The position numbers and the translations under genes were made by a program. The notes under the pieces are model-generated. The model did no database searches. It saw only the letters and a list, made by a program, of their open reading frames with translations, and had not been told where the DNA came from. 64,000 nt of DNA, from NCBI RefSeq assembly GCF_003002815.1, contig NZ_PVTF01000026.1, positions 1 through 64,000 on the forward strand, given 5' to 3'. Of this stretch, positions 44,883-53,996 are shown piece after piece (within the stretch, counting starts at the first letter, position 1; each line of letters opens with the position of its first letter). This DNA is from Umezawaea tangerina. GTDB lineage: Bacteria > Actinomycetota > Actinomycetes > Mycobacteriales > Pseudonocardiaceae.

Positions 44883-47003
44883 TCACCCCCCACTCAACAC
44901 AACCCCATCCCTCTTCGCCCGCACAGCCACCACCTCCGGCGCCGACCTCTTCTCCAACACCCCGATCGCCGCCCCCCAAGCGTCCAACGCCCCCCTAACA
45001 TCCCCCAGAGCAAGGCAGACATCCCCCAACCGGTCCCACGAGATCGCCGCCGTGTGCTGGTCCCCCAGCTCCCGGCACAGCCCGATGGCCCGAACCAGGT
45101 GCTCCACGGCAACCTCGTACCTCCCCAACCGGAAGTTGATGTACCCCAGGCTGTCTTCGGTGTCCGCCAGCCCCGCCAGGTGCCCCAGCTCCGTGAACAG
45201 CTCCAGCGCCGCCTCGCAGTACCCCAGCCCTTCCTCGTGCTGCTCCGCCAACGCCAGCTCCCACCCCAGCTGGTCCAGCGCCCGCGCTTCCCCTGGCCTG
45301 TTCCCCACCTGCCGGAACAGGTCGAGCGACTCCGCCGCGTGGTCCACCGCGTCCGAGTACCGCTCCTGGAGTTCCCGCACCCAGCTGAACACGATGTGGG
45401 TGCGGGCTTTCCCGATCGCGCTGCCCAGTTCCTCGTACAGCGCGAGGGCCCGTTCCAGGTGCACCGCCGCCACGTCCGGCATCCCCAGTCGGATCGCCGC
45501 GCGGCTGGCCAACCGGCGCGCCCTGGCTTCGGCCGCCTTCTCCCCGGACTCCTCGGCCGCCGACGCCGCCGCGGTCTGGGTGCTGAGCCAGTCCCGCCAG
45601 TGCCCTTTGCGCTCCAGGTACGTCGTCATGCTCCAGGCCAGCTGCCACAGGTGGGAGTGCAGGCCGTACCGGCCTGCCACCTCGACCGCCGCCAACAGCG
45701 TGGCGTGCTCCGTCGTGAACCACCGGAACGCCTGCTGCTCGTCGTCGACCGCGACGACCTGGATCCCGTCGGGCGGCTCGGGAACCGCGATGGGCGCGCG
45801 TTGCGGCGCGATGAGCCGGTCCGCGGCCAGGGCCGTGTGCAGGTAGTGGTCGAGCATCCGGCCTGCCGCGATCCTGTTGTCGGGTCCGGTCTCCACCGCG
45901 GTGGCGAGCTCGGCGGCGTAGCTGCGCAGCAGGTCGTGGAAGGAGTACCGGCGATCGGACTCCTCCAGCAGGTGCGCCTTGGTCAGCTCCGCCAGCAGCT
46001 GCTTCGCGCGCTTCACCGGTACGCCGGTCAACGCCGCGGCCGCTCCCGACCCGAACGTCGGGCCCGCGTGCGGGCCGAGCAGCCGGAACATGGCGGTCGC
46101 CTGCGGGCTCAAGGCGTTGCAGGACCAGGAGAACACGGCCCGGATGCCGGTGCGGTTGTCGCCGAGCTCCAGCGCGTCGAGCCGGTGCTCCTCGTCGCGG
46201 ACCTCCTCCGCGAGCGCTTCCAGCGGCAGGTCGGGGTCCAGCGTGGCGCGGGCCGCGACGAGCACCAGCGCCAGCGGCAGCCGGACGCAGGTGTCGATCA
46301 GCTCCCGCACCGCCACACCGCTGTTCACCACCCGTTCCTCCCCGATCCGCGAGGCGATCAGCCGGATCGCGTCCCCGTCGCTCATCGGCCGCAACGCGAT
46401 CGTCCGCGCCCCCTGCATGACGATCAGGTCGTGCATCCGGTCCCGGCTGGTCACCAGCACCCGGCTGCTCGCCGATCCCGGCAGCAGCAGGCCGACCTGG
46501 TCGGCGTCGCGGGCGTTGTCCAGCACCACGAGCACCCGGCGTTCGGCCAGCAGGCTGCGGTAGAGCGCGGCCTGGGCGTCCAGCGCCACCGGGATGTTGT
46601 CGGCCTGGACGCCGAACGCGTCGAGGAAACCGCGGATGGCCTCGCCCGGTACCACCGGTGGTCCGGTCGGGTCGAAGCCCCTGAGGTTGACGTAGAGCTG
46701 GCCGTCGGGGAACCGGTGCGCGGCCCGGTGCGCCCAGTGCACCGCCAGCGTGGTCTTGCCCGCGCCCGCCGTCGCGCTGATCACCTGGACGGGGGCGGCC
46801 TCGTCGTCCAGCGCGGCGTCGAGCAGCTCCAGCTCGGCCTTGCGGCCGACGAACGGCGCGACGGTGGCGGGGAGCTGGTGCGGCAGCACGTGGACCGGGC
46901 GCGGGAGGTTGACGTTCACGTCGCCGCTGACCACACCGGCCTGCACCACGTGGCCGGTGTGGCCGCTGACGACGTTGCGGGTGGGGTCGGCCTCGCCGGT
47001 CAT
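44883..47003 (-). CDS. STAND/NB-ARC ATPase with TPR repeats and N-terminal amyloid-like motif
   Basis: A 706-residue NLR-like protein. The N-terminus has GHVVQAGVVSGDVNV (17-31), a RHIM/BASS-like short amyloid motif. A linker (PHQLPATVAPFVGR) leads to an NB-ARC ATPase with Walker A ATAGAGKTT (77-85) and Walker B VLVVLDNA, then a winged-helix region. About five tetratricopeptide repeats (roughly 470-690) form the C-terminal sensor. It lacks the SARP DNA-binding domain of AfsR-type relatives. Such STAND proteins oligomerise on sensing a ligand and can seed a partner with the same motif. No partner is adjacent. Confidence 0.9.
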   Translation of the reverse strand: MTGEADPTRNVVSGHTGHVVQAGVVSGDVNVNLPRPVHVLPHQLPATVAPFVGRKAELELLDAALDDEAAPVQVISATAGAGKTTLAVHWAHRAAHRFPDGQLYVNLRGFDPTGPPVVPGEAIRGFLDAFGVQADNIPVALDAQAALYRSLLAERRVLVVLDNARDADQVGLLLPGSASSRVLVTSRDRMHDLIVMQGARTIALRPMSDGDAIRLIASRIGEERVVNSGVAVRELIDTCVRLPLALVLVAARATLDPDLPLEALAEEVRDEEHRLDALELGDNRTGIRAVFSWSCNALSPQATAMFRLLGPHAGPTFGSGAAAALTGVPVKRAKQLLAELTKAHLLEESDRRYSFHDLLRSYAAELATAVETGPDNRIAAGRMLDHYLHTALAADRLIAPQRAPIAVPEPPDGIQVVAVDDEQQAFRWFTTEHATLLAAVEVAGRYGLHSHLWQLAWSMTTYLERKGHWRDWLSTQTAAASAAEESGEKAAEARARRLASRAAIRLGMPDVAAVHLERALALYEELGSAIGKARTHIVFSWVRELQERYSDAVDHAAESLDLFRQVGNRPGEARALDQLGWELALAEQHEEGLGYCEAALELFTELGHLAGLADTEDSLGYINFRLGRYEVAVEHLVRAIGLCRELGDQHTAAISWDRLGDVCLALGDVRGALDAWGAAIGVLEKRSAPEVVAVRAKRDGVVLSGG

Positions 47004-47018
47004 CCGGGCCGACCGCCG

Positions 47019-47696
47019 TCACCGCGTTGTTCGGGGACCGTCACGGGATATTCGCCCTACCATTTCCTCGAGGTGGCCCTCCACCGCCGCGTGCGCGTAG
47101 TAACCGCGGAAGAGATCGGTCAGCAGGCGTTCGACCTGGTCGGCGTCGAGCTCGGGGTTGTCCCTGACCCCGCGCCACAGCACGATCATCGGCACTCGCG
47201 CGCCCGGCACGGCGAGATCGGGCATGGAGTAGTCGGTCAGCAGGCTCGCGGGACGGGCGCCCCACCGCTCGTAGAACCCGATCCGCCTGGTGAGCATCGG
47301 GTCGTTCCCAGGGGTCCGGGCGGGGTCCTCCACCTCGAGCGCGACCCCCTGGACCGAGGGCTCGGAGTCGAGGTCGTCGACGATCGCCGCGAGCAGCGCG
47401 GCACCCGCCCCGCTGCCGCGGACCTCCGGTGCCACGGCCAGGTACTCGAGGTAGGCGACCCGCGCGGTGGGCAGGTGCAGGGCGGTGGCGAACCCGACCA
47501 GCCCTTCGTCGGGCAGGTGCGCGGTCCACAGCCAGGTGCTGTCGCGGCGGGAGACCGTGTCGTGCTCGCTCCGCTCGTTCGGCGGGAACGCCTCCTCCCA
47601 GATCTCCCTGATCCGCTGGTGGTCCGGCGGTGCGACGGCGGACCACTCCTGCCGCCGCACCGACGCCCGTGCCGGGCGTCCCGCATCTGCCGTCAT
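47019..47696 (-). CDS. GNAT family N-acetyltransferase
   Basis: A 225-residue protein with a GNAT core: AYLEYLAVAPEVRGSGAGAALLAAIVDDL contains the strand and the acetyl-CoA loop (RGSGAG), and GFYERWGARP is the late GNAT motif. A C-terminal helical extension follows. ATG 47696 is preferred to an upstream start at 47786 that adds a low-complexity stretch. It lies 15 bases upstream of the STAND ATPase gene on the same strand, so the two probably share a transcript. The substrate is unknown. Confidence 0.82.
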   Translation of the reverse strand: MTADAGRPARASVRRQEWSAVAPPDHQRIREIWEEAFPPNERSEHDTVSRRDSTWLWTAHLPDEGLVGFATALHLPTARVAYLEYLAVAPEVRGSGAGAALLAAIVDDLDSEPSVQGVALEVEDPARTPGNDPMLTRRIGFYERWGARPASLLTDYSMPDLAVPGARVPMIVLWRGVRDNPELDADQVERLLTDLFRGYYAHAAVEGHLEEMVGRISRDGPRTTR

Positions 47697-47940
47697 GGTT
47701 GTCCTTGGCCCCTCATCGCCGAAACGTGACCCCGACCGAAGCTCGGAACTGCCCGCGGACGCGTGGATCGCGCCCTGCGAACGCATGGATCATCGGTTCC
47801 GCCGCGCGCCCGCGTTTCACCCGTTCTCCGGAACCACTCGAAAGGGGGCGCACGGCGTTCCCGTGCCGCGGACCGCGGCCGCCGATCATGCTGTGCAGAC
47901 AGTCGTCACGAAGCCGGGCGCGCGCAACGCACTTGTGCGG

Positions 47941-50346
47941 TCACCGCCGGGCGGGCGGGGCGGTCATCGGGTCCTCCGGCCAGCGGTGCTTGGGGTACCG
48001 GCCGCGCAGCTCGGAGCGCACCCGCGGGTAGCCGGTCCGCCAGAACGACTCCAGGTCACCGGTCACGGCGGTGGCCCGGCCCGCGGGGGAGAGCAGGTGC
48101 AGCACCACGGGCACGCGCCCGTCGGCGATGTGCGGCGTCCCGGTCCACCCGAACACCTCCTGCACCTTCACCAGCAGCGCCGGGTTCGCCCCGCTGTAGT
48201 CGATCCGGATCCGCGACCCCGACGGCACCTCCAGCCGGTCCGGCGCCAGCTCGTCCAACCGCCCGGCCGCGGGCCAGGGCAGCTGCTGCCGCAACACCTT
48301 CTCCGCGTCGATCTTCGCGAGGTCGGCCCGTCGGCGGGCGCCGCCGAGCCACCCGTCGACCCCGGTGAGCAGCACCTCGTCGGTCACGTCCGGCCACGGG
48401 TCGCCCAGCACGCGGTGCAGGAACTCCAACCGCTCGCGCAACCGGGTGGCGTCGGCGTGCCACCGCAGCAGCCCCAGCCCCTCGGAGCGCAGCCCGGCGA
48501 CGAGCGCGTCGCGCACCGCGGCGGCCGGGGGATCGCGCAACGGCTTGCTGGACAAGACGATCGCGCCGAGCCGCCGGACCCGGTCGGCCACCACGTCGCG
48601 GTCCCAGCGCACCTCGTCCACAGTGGACACCAGTGCCGGAGCCGCTTGCACGGCAAGGGCTTCGTCCACCCGTGCGGCCAACCGGACCCGGCCGTGGCTG
48701 CGTCCCGGCTCGCGGTCGGCGACGGCGACCGCCAACCACTCGGCGTCGCCGAGACCGCTACCGGGCGGGAGTTCCACCGCCGTCCCGCCCGCCATCAGGT
48801 ACACCCCGGCACCGCCGGACCGCCGCCGCGCCAACCGTTCCGGGTGCGCCAGCGCCACCACCAGCGCCGGGTCGTCGTGCCCACGTCCGGTCACCAGCTC
48901 GGCCAGCCGTTTCGCCTCGCGCGACCACCGCCGCGACCGGTCGGTGTGCCCGGACCGCAGGTCCCGCAACGCGGTCGACAGCTCCGCGCTGTCGGTCAGC
49001 GCGTCGTCGTCCAGCAGCGCCACCACCTCGGCTGCCGTGCGCGCGCCCACCTCGACCGCCCCGTCCAGCAACGCGCGCGCCAGCCGGGGGTGCAGCCCGA
49101 GGTCGGACATCCGCCTGCCGCGGTCGGTCGCGCGGCCGTCGGAGTCCAGCGCCCCCAACGCGCGCAGCACCGTCCGCCCGACCTCCAGCGCACCGGCGGG
49201 CGGCGCGTCCCACCAGTTCAGCGCGCTGCCGTCGGGTGTGCCCCAGCAGGCCAGCTCCAACGCCAGCCTGGTCAGGTCCGCGGTCTTGATCTCCGGCTCC
49301 GGGTAGCGCGGCAACGTGCTGTGCTCGTGCTCCGGCCAGCACCGGTACACCCGGCCGGGCGCCTCGCGTCCGGCGCGACCGGCCCGCTGGTCGGCCACCG
49401 CCATCGACACCCGCACGGTCGCCAGCCCCGACAGCCCGCGCCGGTGGTCCACCCGCGGCACGCGCGCGAGCCCCGAGTCCACCACCGCGCGCACACCGGG
49501 CACGGTGAGGCTCGACTCCGCGATCGCCGTCGACAGCACGACCCGCCGCCGCGCGCCCGGCCGCAGCGCCGCGTCCTGCGTGCCCGCGGACAGCCGCCCG
49601 TGCAACGTCAGCACGTCCACGTCCGGCATCGTCAGCAACGCCGCCGTGCGTCGGATCTCCGCCGCACCGGGCAGGAACACGAGCACGTCACCGTCCCCTT
49701 CGGACAGTGCCCGCCGGGTCGCGCGGGCCACGCAGCCCTCGATCCGCTCCTGGCGCGCCGGTGCGACGTGCTCCGTCGTCGTCGGGAACGTCCTGGCCTC
49801 GGCGCGCAGCACCGGCGCGTCGCCGAGCAGCCCGGCCAACCGGTCCGCGGCGACGGTCGCGGACGTGGCCAGCAGCCGCAGGTCCGGCCGCAGCCCGGCG
49901 CGCGCGTCCAGCAGCAGCGCGAGCAGCAGGTCCGCGTCCAGGTGCCGCTCGTGGCACTCGTCGAGCAGCACCGTCCCCACGCCCGCCAGCTCCGGGTCGG
50001 ACTGGAGCCTGCGCACCAGCAGCCCCGACGTCACGACCTCGATCCGGGTGGCCTTCGACACCTTCCGGTCACCGCGCACCGAGTACCCGACGGTCCGCCC
50101 GACCGGTTCCCCCAGCAGCGACGCCATCCGCGCGGCGGCCGCGCGGGCCGCGATCCGCCGCGGCTCGGCCACGACCACCCGGCCCGCGTGCGCCTCGGCC
50201 AGCGCCAACGGCACCAGCGTCGTCTTGCCGGTACCCGGTGGCGCCACCAGCACCGCGCAGCCCCGCTCGGCGAGCGCGCCGACCACGTCGTCGAGCACGG
50301 CACGGACTGGGAGGTTCGGCAGTTCCACGGTGAGCCAGTGTGCCAA
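47941..50346 (-). CDS. hrpB: ATP-dependent helicase HrpB
   Basis: An 801-residue DEAH/RHA-type helicase. Motif I is APPGTGKTT, motif II reads DECH, and motif III is LLATSATV. These are followed by the helicase C domain with the RAGRAGREAPGRVYR motif VI, then HA2 and the HrpB-specific C-terminal domain. The cellular role of HrpB is not settled. TTG 50346 gives MAHWLTVELP; GTG 50328 is an alternative. It is divergent from the acetyltransferase gene. Confidence 0.93.
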   Translation of the reverse strand: MAHWLTVELPNLPVRAVLDDVVGALAERGCAVLVAPPGTGKTTLVPLALAEAHAGRVVVAEPRRIAARAAAARMASLLGEPVGRTVGYSVRGDRKVSKATRIEVVTSGLLVRRLQSDPELAGVGTVLLDECHERHLDADLLLALLLDARAGLRPDLRLLATSATVAADRLAGLLGDAPVLRAEARTFPTTTEHVAPARQERIEGCVARATRRALSEGDGDVLVFLPGAAEIRRTAALLTMPDVDVLTLHGRLSAGTQDAALRPGARRRVVLSTAIAESSLTVPGVRAVVDSGLARVPRVDHRRGLSGLATVRVSMAVADQRAGRAGREAPGRVYRCWPEHEHSTLPRYPEPEIKTADLTRLALELACWGTPDGSALNWWDAPPAGALEVGRTVLRALGALDSDGRATDRGRRMSDLGLHPRLARALLDGAVEVGARTAAEVVALLDDDALTDSAELSTALRDLRSGHTDRSRRWSREAKRLAELVTGRGHDDPALVVALAHPERLARRRSGGAGVYLMAGGTAVELPPGSGLGDAEWLAVAVADREPGRSHGRVRLAARVDEALAVQAAPALVSTVDEVRWDRDVVADRVRRLGAIVLSSKPLRDPPAAAVRDALVAGLRSEGLGLLRWHADATRLRERLEFLHRVLGDPWPDVTDEVLLTGVDGWLGGARRRADLAKIDAEKVLRQQLPWPAAGRLDELAPDRLEVPSGSRIRIDYSGANPALLVKVQEVFGWTGTPHIADGRVPVVLHLLSPAGRATAVTGDLESFWRTGYPRVRSELRGRYPKHRWPEDPMTAPPARR

Positions 50347-50428
50347 CCTGGCCGGAGGGGGGACGCGGCGTGCTCGACGGCGTGGCGCGGCGTGACCTGG
50401 AAGGGCCGCGACGTGTCACGCTGACCGG

Positions 50429-51250
50429 GTGGTTGACCCGCTGCACGACCCCGACGACCCCGACCTGCTCGACCCGTACCGAGCCCGTGAGCTGGCCGGA
50501 CTCGTCGAGGCGGCACGGGTCGCCTCGGGCGCGGTCCGGTACGGCAAGATCGGGAAGGTCGGCTGCGCGACGGTCGTCGTCAACCGCGACAACCCGTTCC
50601 CGTCCGGCAACTTCGCCTGCGCGCTGGACGGGTCGTCGGCGGAGGTCGCGGGCACGCTGATGCGGCTGGAGCGGACGTTCGCCGACATCGGGCGCGCCGA
50701 GGCCGTGGTGTACGCCTCGCCGACGACCGTGGCCGAGATCGAGGGCATCGCGGACGACGCGGGCTGGTACGCCGTCGAGGAGTCGATGGCCGTCGTGCAC
50801 CGCGGTCGGCCGGAACTCCCGGCACGGGTGCGACCCGCGCGGGACGTGGACCTGGAGCAGGTCGCGGTGCTCGTCGCGGACGAGCTCGGGCTGCGGCTCA
50901 GCGGCCAGCGGCGGTTGGTGCGCCACCTCGGGCAGCGCTGGGACGACCCGCGCTGCGTGCAGCTGGTGGTCGACGACGGCGAGCGGGTCGTCGGGTTCGC
51001 GGGCGGGTTCACCGAACGCGGCGTCGGGCTGGTGGAGCAGGTCGTGGTGCTGCCCGCGCGACGGCGGCGGGGGATCGGCGTCGACCTGGTGTCGGGTGTG
51101 GTGGCCGCGTTGCGCGACGCCGGGGCGCTGCTGGTCGCTGCGCACGTGGACGAGGGCGGTGCGGGTGAGCGGTTCGCGGAGGCCTGCGGCTTCGGGTCCG
51201 GCTACCCCGTGACGGCCTACGTCCGCAGGGTCGACGAACTGCTGGATTGA
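50429..51250 (+). CDS. GNAT family acetyltransferase, two-part
   Basis: A 273-residue protein. The C-terminal half is a GNAT domain with VGLVEQVVVLPARRRRGIGVDLVSGVVAAL as the CoA-binding core. The N-terminal half (GKVGCATVVVNRDNPFPSGNFACALDG) is a second, degenerate GNAT-like unit, as in actinobacterial tandem members. GTG 50429 is the start. The acceptor is unknown. It may share regulation with the divergent hrpB. Confidence 0.8.
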   Translation: MVDPLHDPDDPDLLDPYRARELAGLVEAARVASGAVRYGKIGKVGCATVVVNRDNPFPSGNFACALDGSSAEVAGTLMRLERTFADIGRAEAVVYASPTTVAEIEGIADDAGWYAVEESMAVVHRGRPELPARVRPARDVDLEQVAVLVADELGLRLSGQRRLVRHLGQRWDDPRCVQLVVDDGERVVGFAGGFTERGVGLVEQVVVLPARRRRGIGVDLVSGVVAALRDAGALLVAAHVDEGGAGERFAEACGFGSGYPVTAYVRRVDELLD

Positions 51251-51289
51251 GATCGGTGGCCAACCGGTTATATCTTTAGCACAGCTAAA
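51247..51289 (+). promoter_or_regulatory. promoter and palindromic operator of the MFS gene
   Basis: TTGAGA (51247-51252) and TATATC (51269-51274) are 16 bases apart. The perfect palindrome TTTAGC-ACA-GCTAAA (51275-51289) starts directly after the -10, covering the expected transcription start. That is the position of a repressor site. The regulator is not encoded beside it. Confidence 0.6.
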
Positions 51290-51308
51290 CGATGCTGGGA
51301 GGCCGTGA

Positions 51309-52616
51309 GTGCAGGGGACCGACGTGGTCAAGACCGCAGGATCCCGACTCCCGAGCGAGGTGTGGGTCCTCGTCGTGGCGAGCTTCATCATCGCCATCGG
51401 GTTCGGCATCGTCGCCCCGGTGCTGCCGATGTACGCGGCCAGCTTCGACGTCGGCACCACCGCCGTGTCCGCCGTCGTGAGCGCGTTCGCGCTGGTCAGG
51501 CTGCTGTTCGCGCCGGTGAGTGGACGGTTGGTCGCCCGGTTCGGCGAGACGGGGACCTACGTCGCGGGCATCCTGATCGTCGCGGTCGCCACCGGCGCGT
51601 GCGGGTTCGCGACCCACTTCTGGATGCTGCTGGTGTTCCGCTCGGTCGCGGGCGTGGGCTCCACCATGTTCACCGTCGCCGCGGTCGGCCTGCTGATCCG
51701 GCTGACGCCCGCCCCGCTGCGCGGCCGCGCGTCCGGGCTGTGGGCGACCGGGTTCCTGCTCGGCAACATCGCGGGCCCCATCGTCGGAGCCGGGCTCGTC
51801 GGGTTCTCCATCCGCACGCCGTTCGTCGCCTACGCCGTGGCGCTGATCATCGCGGCCGCGTTCGTGTGGCTGTTCCTGCGCCGGTCCACGCTCGCGTCGC
51901 TGGACCAGAACAAGGCGCAGCGGACGATGCCCGTGCGCGAGGCGATCCGGTCCGGCGCCTACCGCGCCTCGCTGGCCTCCGGGTTCGCCAACGGCTGGGC
52001 GGTGTTCGGGCTGCGCATCTCGCTGGTGCCGCTGTTCGTCGTCGAGGCGCTGCACGGCAGCCCGGCCGTCGCGGGCATCTCGCTGTCGGTGTTCGCGGTA
52101 GGCAACGCGTCCGTGCTGATGCTGTCCGGCAAGCTCTCCGACAGCATCGGCCGCAAGCCGATGGCCGTCGCCGGGCTCGCCGTGTCGGCCGTCGGCACGT
52201 TCGGCATGGGCTTCACCGGCACCGTGCCGCTGTTCATGGTCGCCTCGCTCGTCGCGGGCGTCGGCGCGGGCCTGCTCAACCCGCCGCAGAACGCCGTCGT
52301 CGCCGACGTGATCGGCTCGAAGGCCAAGGGCGGGCCCGTGCTCGCCGCGTTCCAGATGGTCACCGACCTCGGCGCCATCGTCGGCCCGCTGCTCGCGGGC
52401 GTGCTGGCCGACAGGCTCTCCTACCAGGCCGCGTTCACCGTGACCGGCGCCATCATGGTCGTCGCCATCGCCTTCTGGCTCGTCGCCGAGGAGACCAGGC
52501 CCGTTGACGAGCGCGTCGCCGAGGTCGTCGCGGGCGAGTGCGGCGCCCTCGACGAAGGCCCCGAACTGCCCACCGGCGCCCGCGTCGGCGGCCGCCCCCG
52601 CCAGCCCGACGCGTGA
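51309..52616 (+). CDS. MFS transporter
   Basis: A 435-residue, 12-helix major facilitator of the multidrug exporter type. The motif-A-like loop (GRLVARFGETGTYVAG) follows helix 2, and SDSIGRKPMAVAGL is the matching loop in the second half. It has a cytoplasmic acidic tail. The start GTG 51309 has GGGAGG eight bases upstream. A palindrome over its promoter suggests inducible expression. The substrate is unknown. Confidence 0.88.
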   Translation: MQGTDVVKTAGSRLPSEVWVLVVASFIIAIGFGIVAPVLPMYAASFDVGTTAVSAVVSAFALVRLLFAPVSGRLVARFGETGTYVAGILIVAVATGACGFATHFWMLLVFRSVAGVGSTMFTVAAVGLLIRLTPAPLRGRASGLWATGFLLGNIAGPIVGAGLVGFSIRTPFVAYAVALIIAAAFVWLFLRRSTLASLDQNKAQRTMPVREAIRSGAYRASLASGFANGWAVFGLRISLVPLFVVEALHGSPAVAGISLSVFAVGNASVLMLSGKLSDSIGRKPMAVAGLAVSAVGTFGMGFTGTVPLFMVASLVAGVGAGLLNPPQNAVVADVIGSKAKGGPVLAAFQMVTDLGAIVGPLLAGVLADRLSYQAAFTVTGAIMVVAIAFWLVAEETRPVDERVAEVVAGECGALDEGPELPTGARVGGRPRQPDA

Positions 52617-52686
52617 ACGCTCAGGTTCCGCTCAGCCTCCGCCGCTAGCCTCTCGGGCAGTAGGCGCACGGAAGGAACGCGAAGAC

Positions 52687-53484
52687 GTGGGTGGGGCTGA
52701 GCGGAACGCTCGCAAGAGGAAGCAGCAGCAACAGGCGGCCAAGTCGGTGGCCGCCGCACGCGGGTCGACCGGCGGTGACCGCAAGAAGATCCTCACCGGC
52801 GTGGCCGTCGTCGCCGCACTGGCCGCCGCGCTGGTCGTCGGCATCGTGCTCAACAAACCGTCCACACCGGAGGCCCTCACCCCCGCCGCCGACCTCAAGG
52901 CCCTCTCGGTCCCCGTGCAGCGCCAGGCCGACGCCACCGTGCTGGTCGGCAAGGACACCGCCAAGGTCACCGTGGACGTGTACGAGGACTTCCTCTGCCC
53001 CATCTGCGGCACCTTCGAGGAGAAGTACGGCTCCCAGCTCCGCGACCACGTGGAAGCGGGCGACCTCCGCATCCGCTACCACGTGCTACCGCTCCTGGTC
53101 CGCCTCTCCGACCCCGAGGGCTACTCCCGCGACAGCGCCAACGCCGCCGTCTGCGCCGCCGACGCGGGCAAGTTCACCGAGTTCCACGACACCCTGTACG
53201 CCAAGCAGCCCGAGGAAGGCGGAGCCGGCTACACCAAGGCCCAACTGGCCCAGCTGGGCGCCGATCTGGGCATCACCGGCGACACCTTCAAGTCCTGTGT
53301 GGAGAACGGCACCTACAACCAGGCACTCGACGCCGACCTCGACAAGGCCGACGCCACCCCCCACCTCCAGGCGGAGCGCAGCGACGGCTCCAAGGGCTTC
53401 CGCGGCACCCCGGCCGTCGCCGTCGGCGACAAGCTCATCAGCCTCGACAACCAGAACTGGATCTCCGACCTCCTCAAGGCCTGA
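52687..53484 (+). CDS. membrane-anchored DsbA-like thiol oxidoreductase
   Basis: A 265-residue protein with a Lys/Arg/Gln-rich cytoplasmic tail, one membrane helix (about 35-55) and an extracytoplasmic thioredoxin-fold DsbA domain. The active site is CPIC (Cys104, Cys107). The cis-Pro region is FRGTPAVAVG. Two further Cys (in AAVCAAD and FKSCVENG) may form a structural disulfide. It resembles mycobacterial membrane-bound DsbA-like proteins that help secreted proteins fold. The GTG start at 52687 is chosen because it gives the normal short tail. Confidence 0.92.
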   Translation: MGGAERNARKRKQQQQAAKSVAAARGSTGGDRKKILTGVAVVAALAAALVVGIVLNKPSTPEALTPAADLKALSVPVQRQADATVLVGKDTAKVTVDVYEDFLCPICGTFEEKYGSQLRDHVEAGDLRIRYHVLPLLVRLSDPEGYSRDSANAAVCAADAGKFTEFHDTLYAKQPEEGGAGYTKAQLAQLGADLGITGDTFKSCVENGTYNQALDADLDKADATPHLQAERSDGSKGFRGTPAVAVGDKLISLDNQNWISDLLKA

Positions 53485-53494
53485 GATCACCCCC

Positions 53495-53530
53495 GACGGC
53501 CCGCCCCTGCCACTCACGGGGCGGGCCGTC
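53495..53530 (+). terminator. terminator after the DsbA-like gene
   Basis: A 13-bp GC-rich stem (GACGGCCCGCCCC with its complement) with a 10-base loop follows the stop. Confidence 0.75.
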
Positions 53531-53649
53531 GCACCTCCTCTATCAGGGCGAACGGCGATGGGGGACCCCCGATTTTTATCCGGTGGGGCTGATGTTGTAC
53601 GGTATGACCACACAAGAACGGCGGGTGACCACCGGGAACGTGGAAGCAC

Positions 53650-53722
53650 GGGGCTGTGGCGCAGCTGGTAGCGCATCACACTGGCAGTGTGAGGGTCAGG
53701 GGTTCGAGTCCCCTCAGCTCCA
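53650..53722 (+). tRNA. tRNA-Ala (GGC)
   Basis: A 73-base cloverleaf with acceptor GGGGCTG/CAGCTCC and anticodon loop CTGGCAG, hence anticodon GGC for alanine. The CCA end is not encoded. The gene is intact and is followed by an integrase whose stop points toward it, so its 3' half is the likely attachment site of the island. Confidence 0.95.
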
Positions 53723-53742
53723 CAACTTGACATAGAACGCAA

Positions 53743-53781
53743 ATCACCCGCTGACCTGGGATTACCTGGTCAGCGGGTGAT
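53743..53781 (+). terminator. terminator of tRNA-Ala
   Basis: A 14-bp perfect stem (ATCACCCGCTGACC with its complement) with an 11-base loop follows the tRNA. The remainder of the gap to 53996 holds short GGAGCA repeats and no gene. Confidence 0.8.
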
Positions 53782-53996
53782 CTTGTCTGTGCGTCCACTG
53801 TGGACTGCGTCTCCGAAACTGGAGCAAATCTGGAGCACGGCCTGGAATGACCCGAAACAGGGTCAGCCATATTGCTCCAGCACCGTTCACCCTGTCGGGT
53901 TGTCTATCGTCGCGACTCTTCGCGCCCCGCTAACCGCGACCACGCCGGTTGGGTACCGGATCCCGTGTCGGCGTGGGCTGTACCGCGGTGTCAGGG

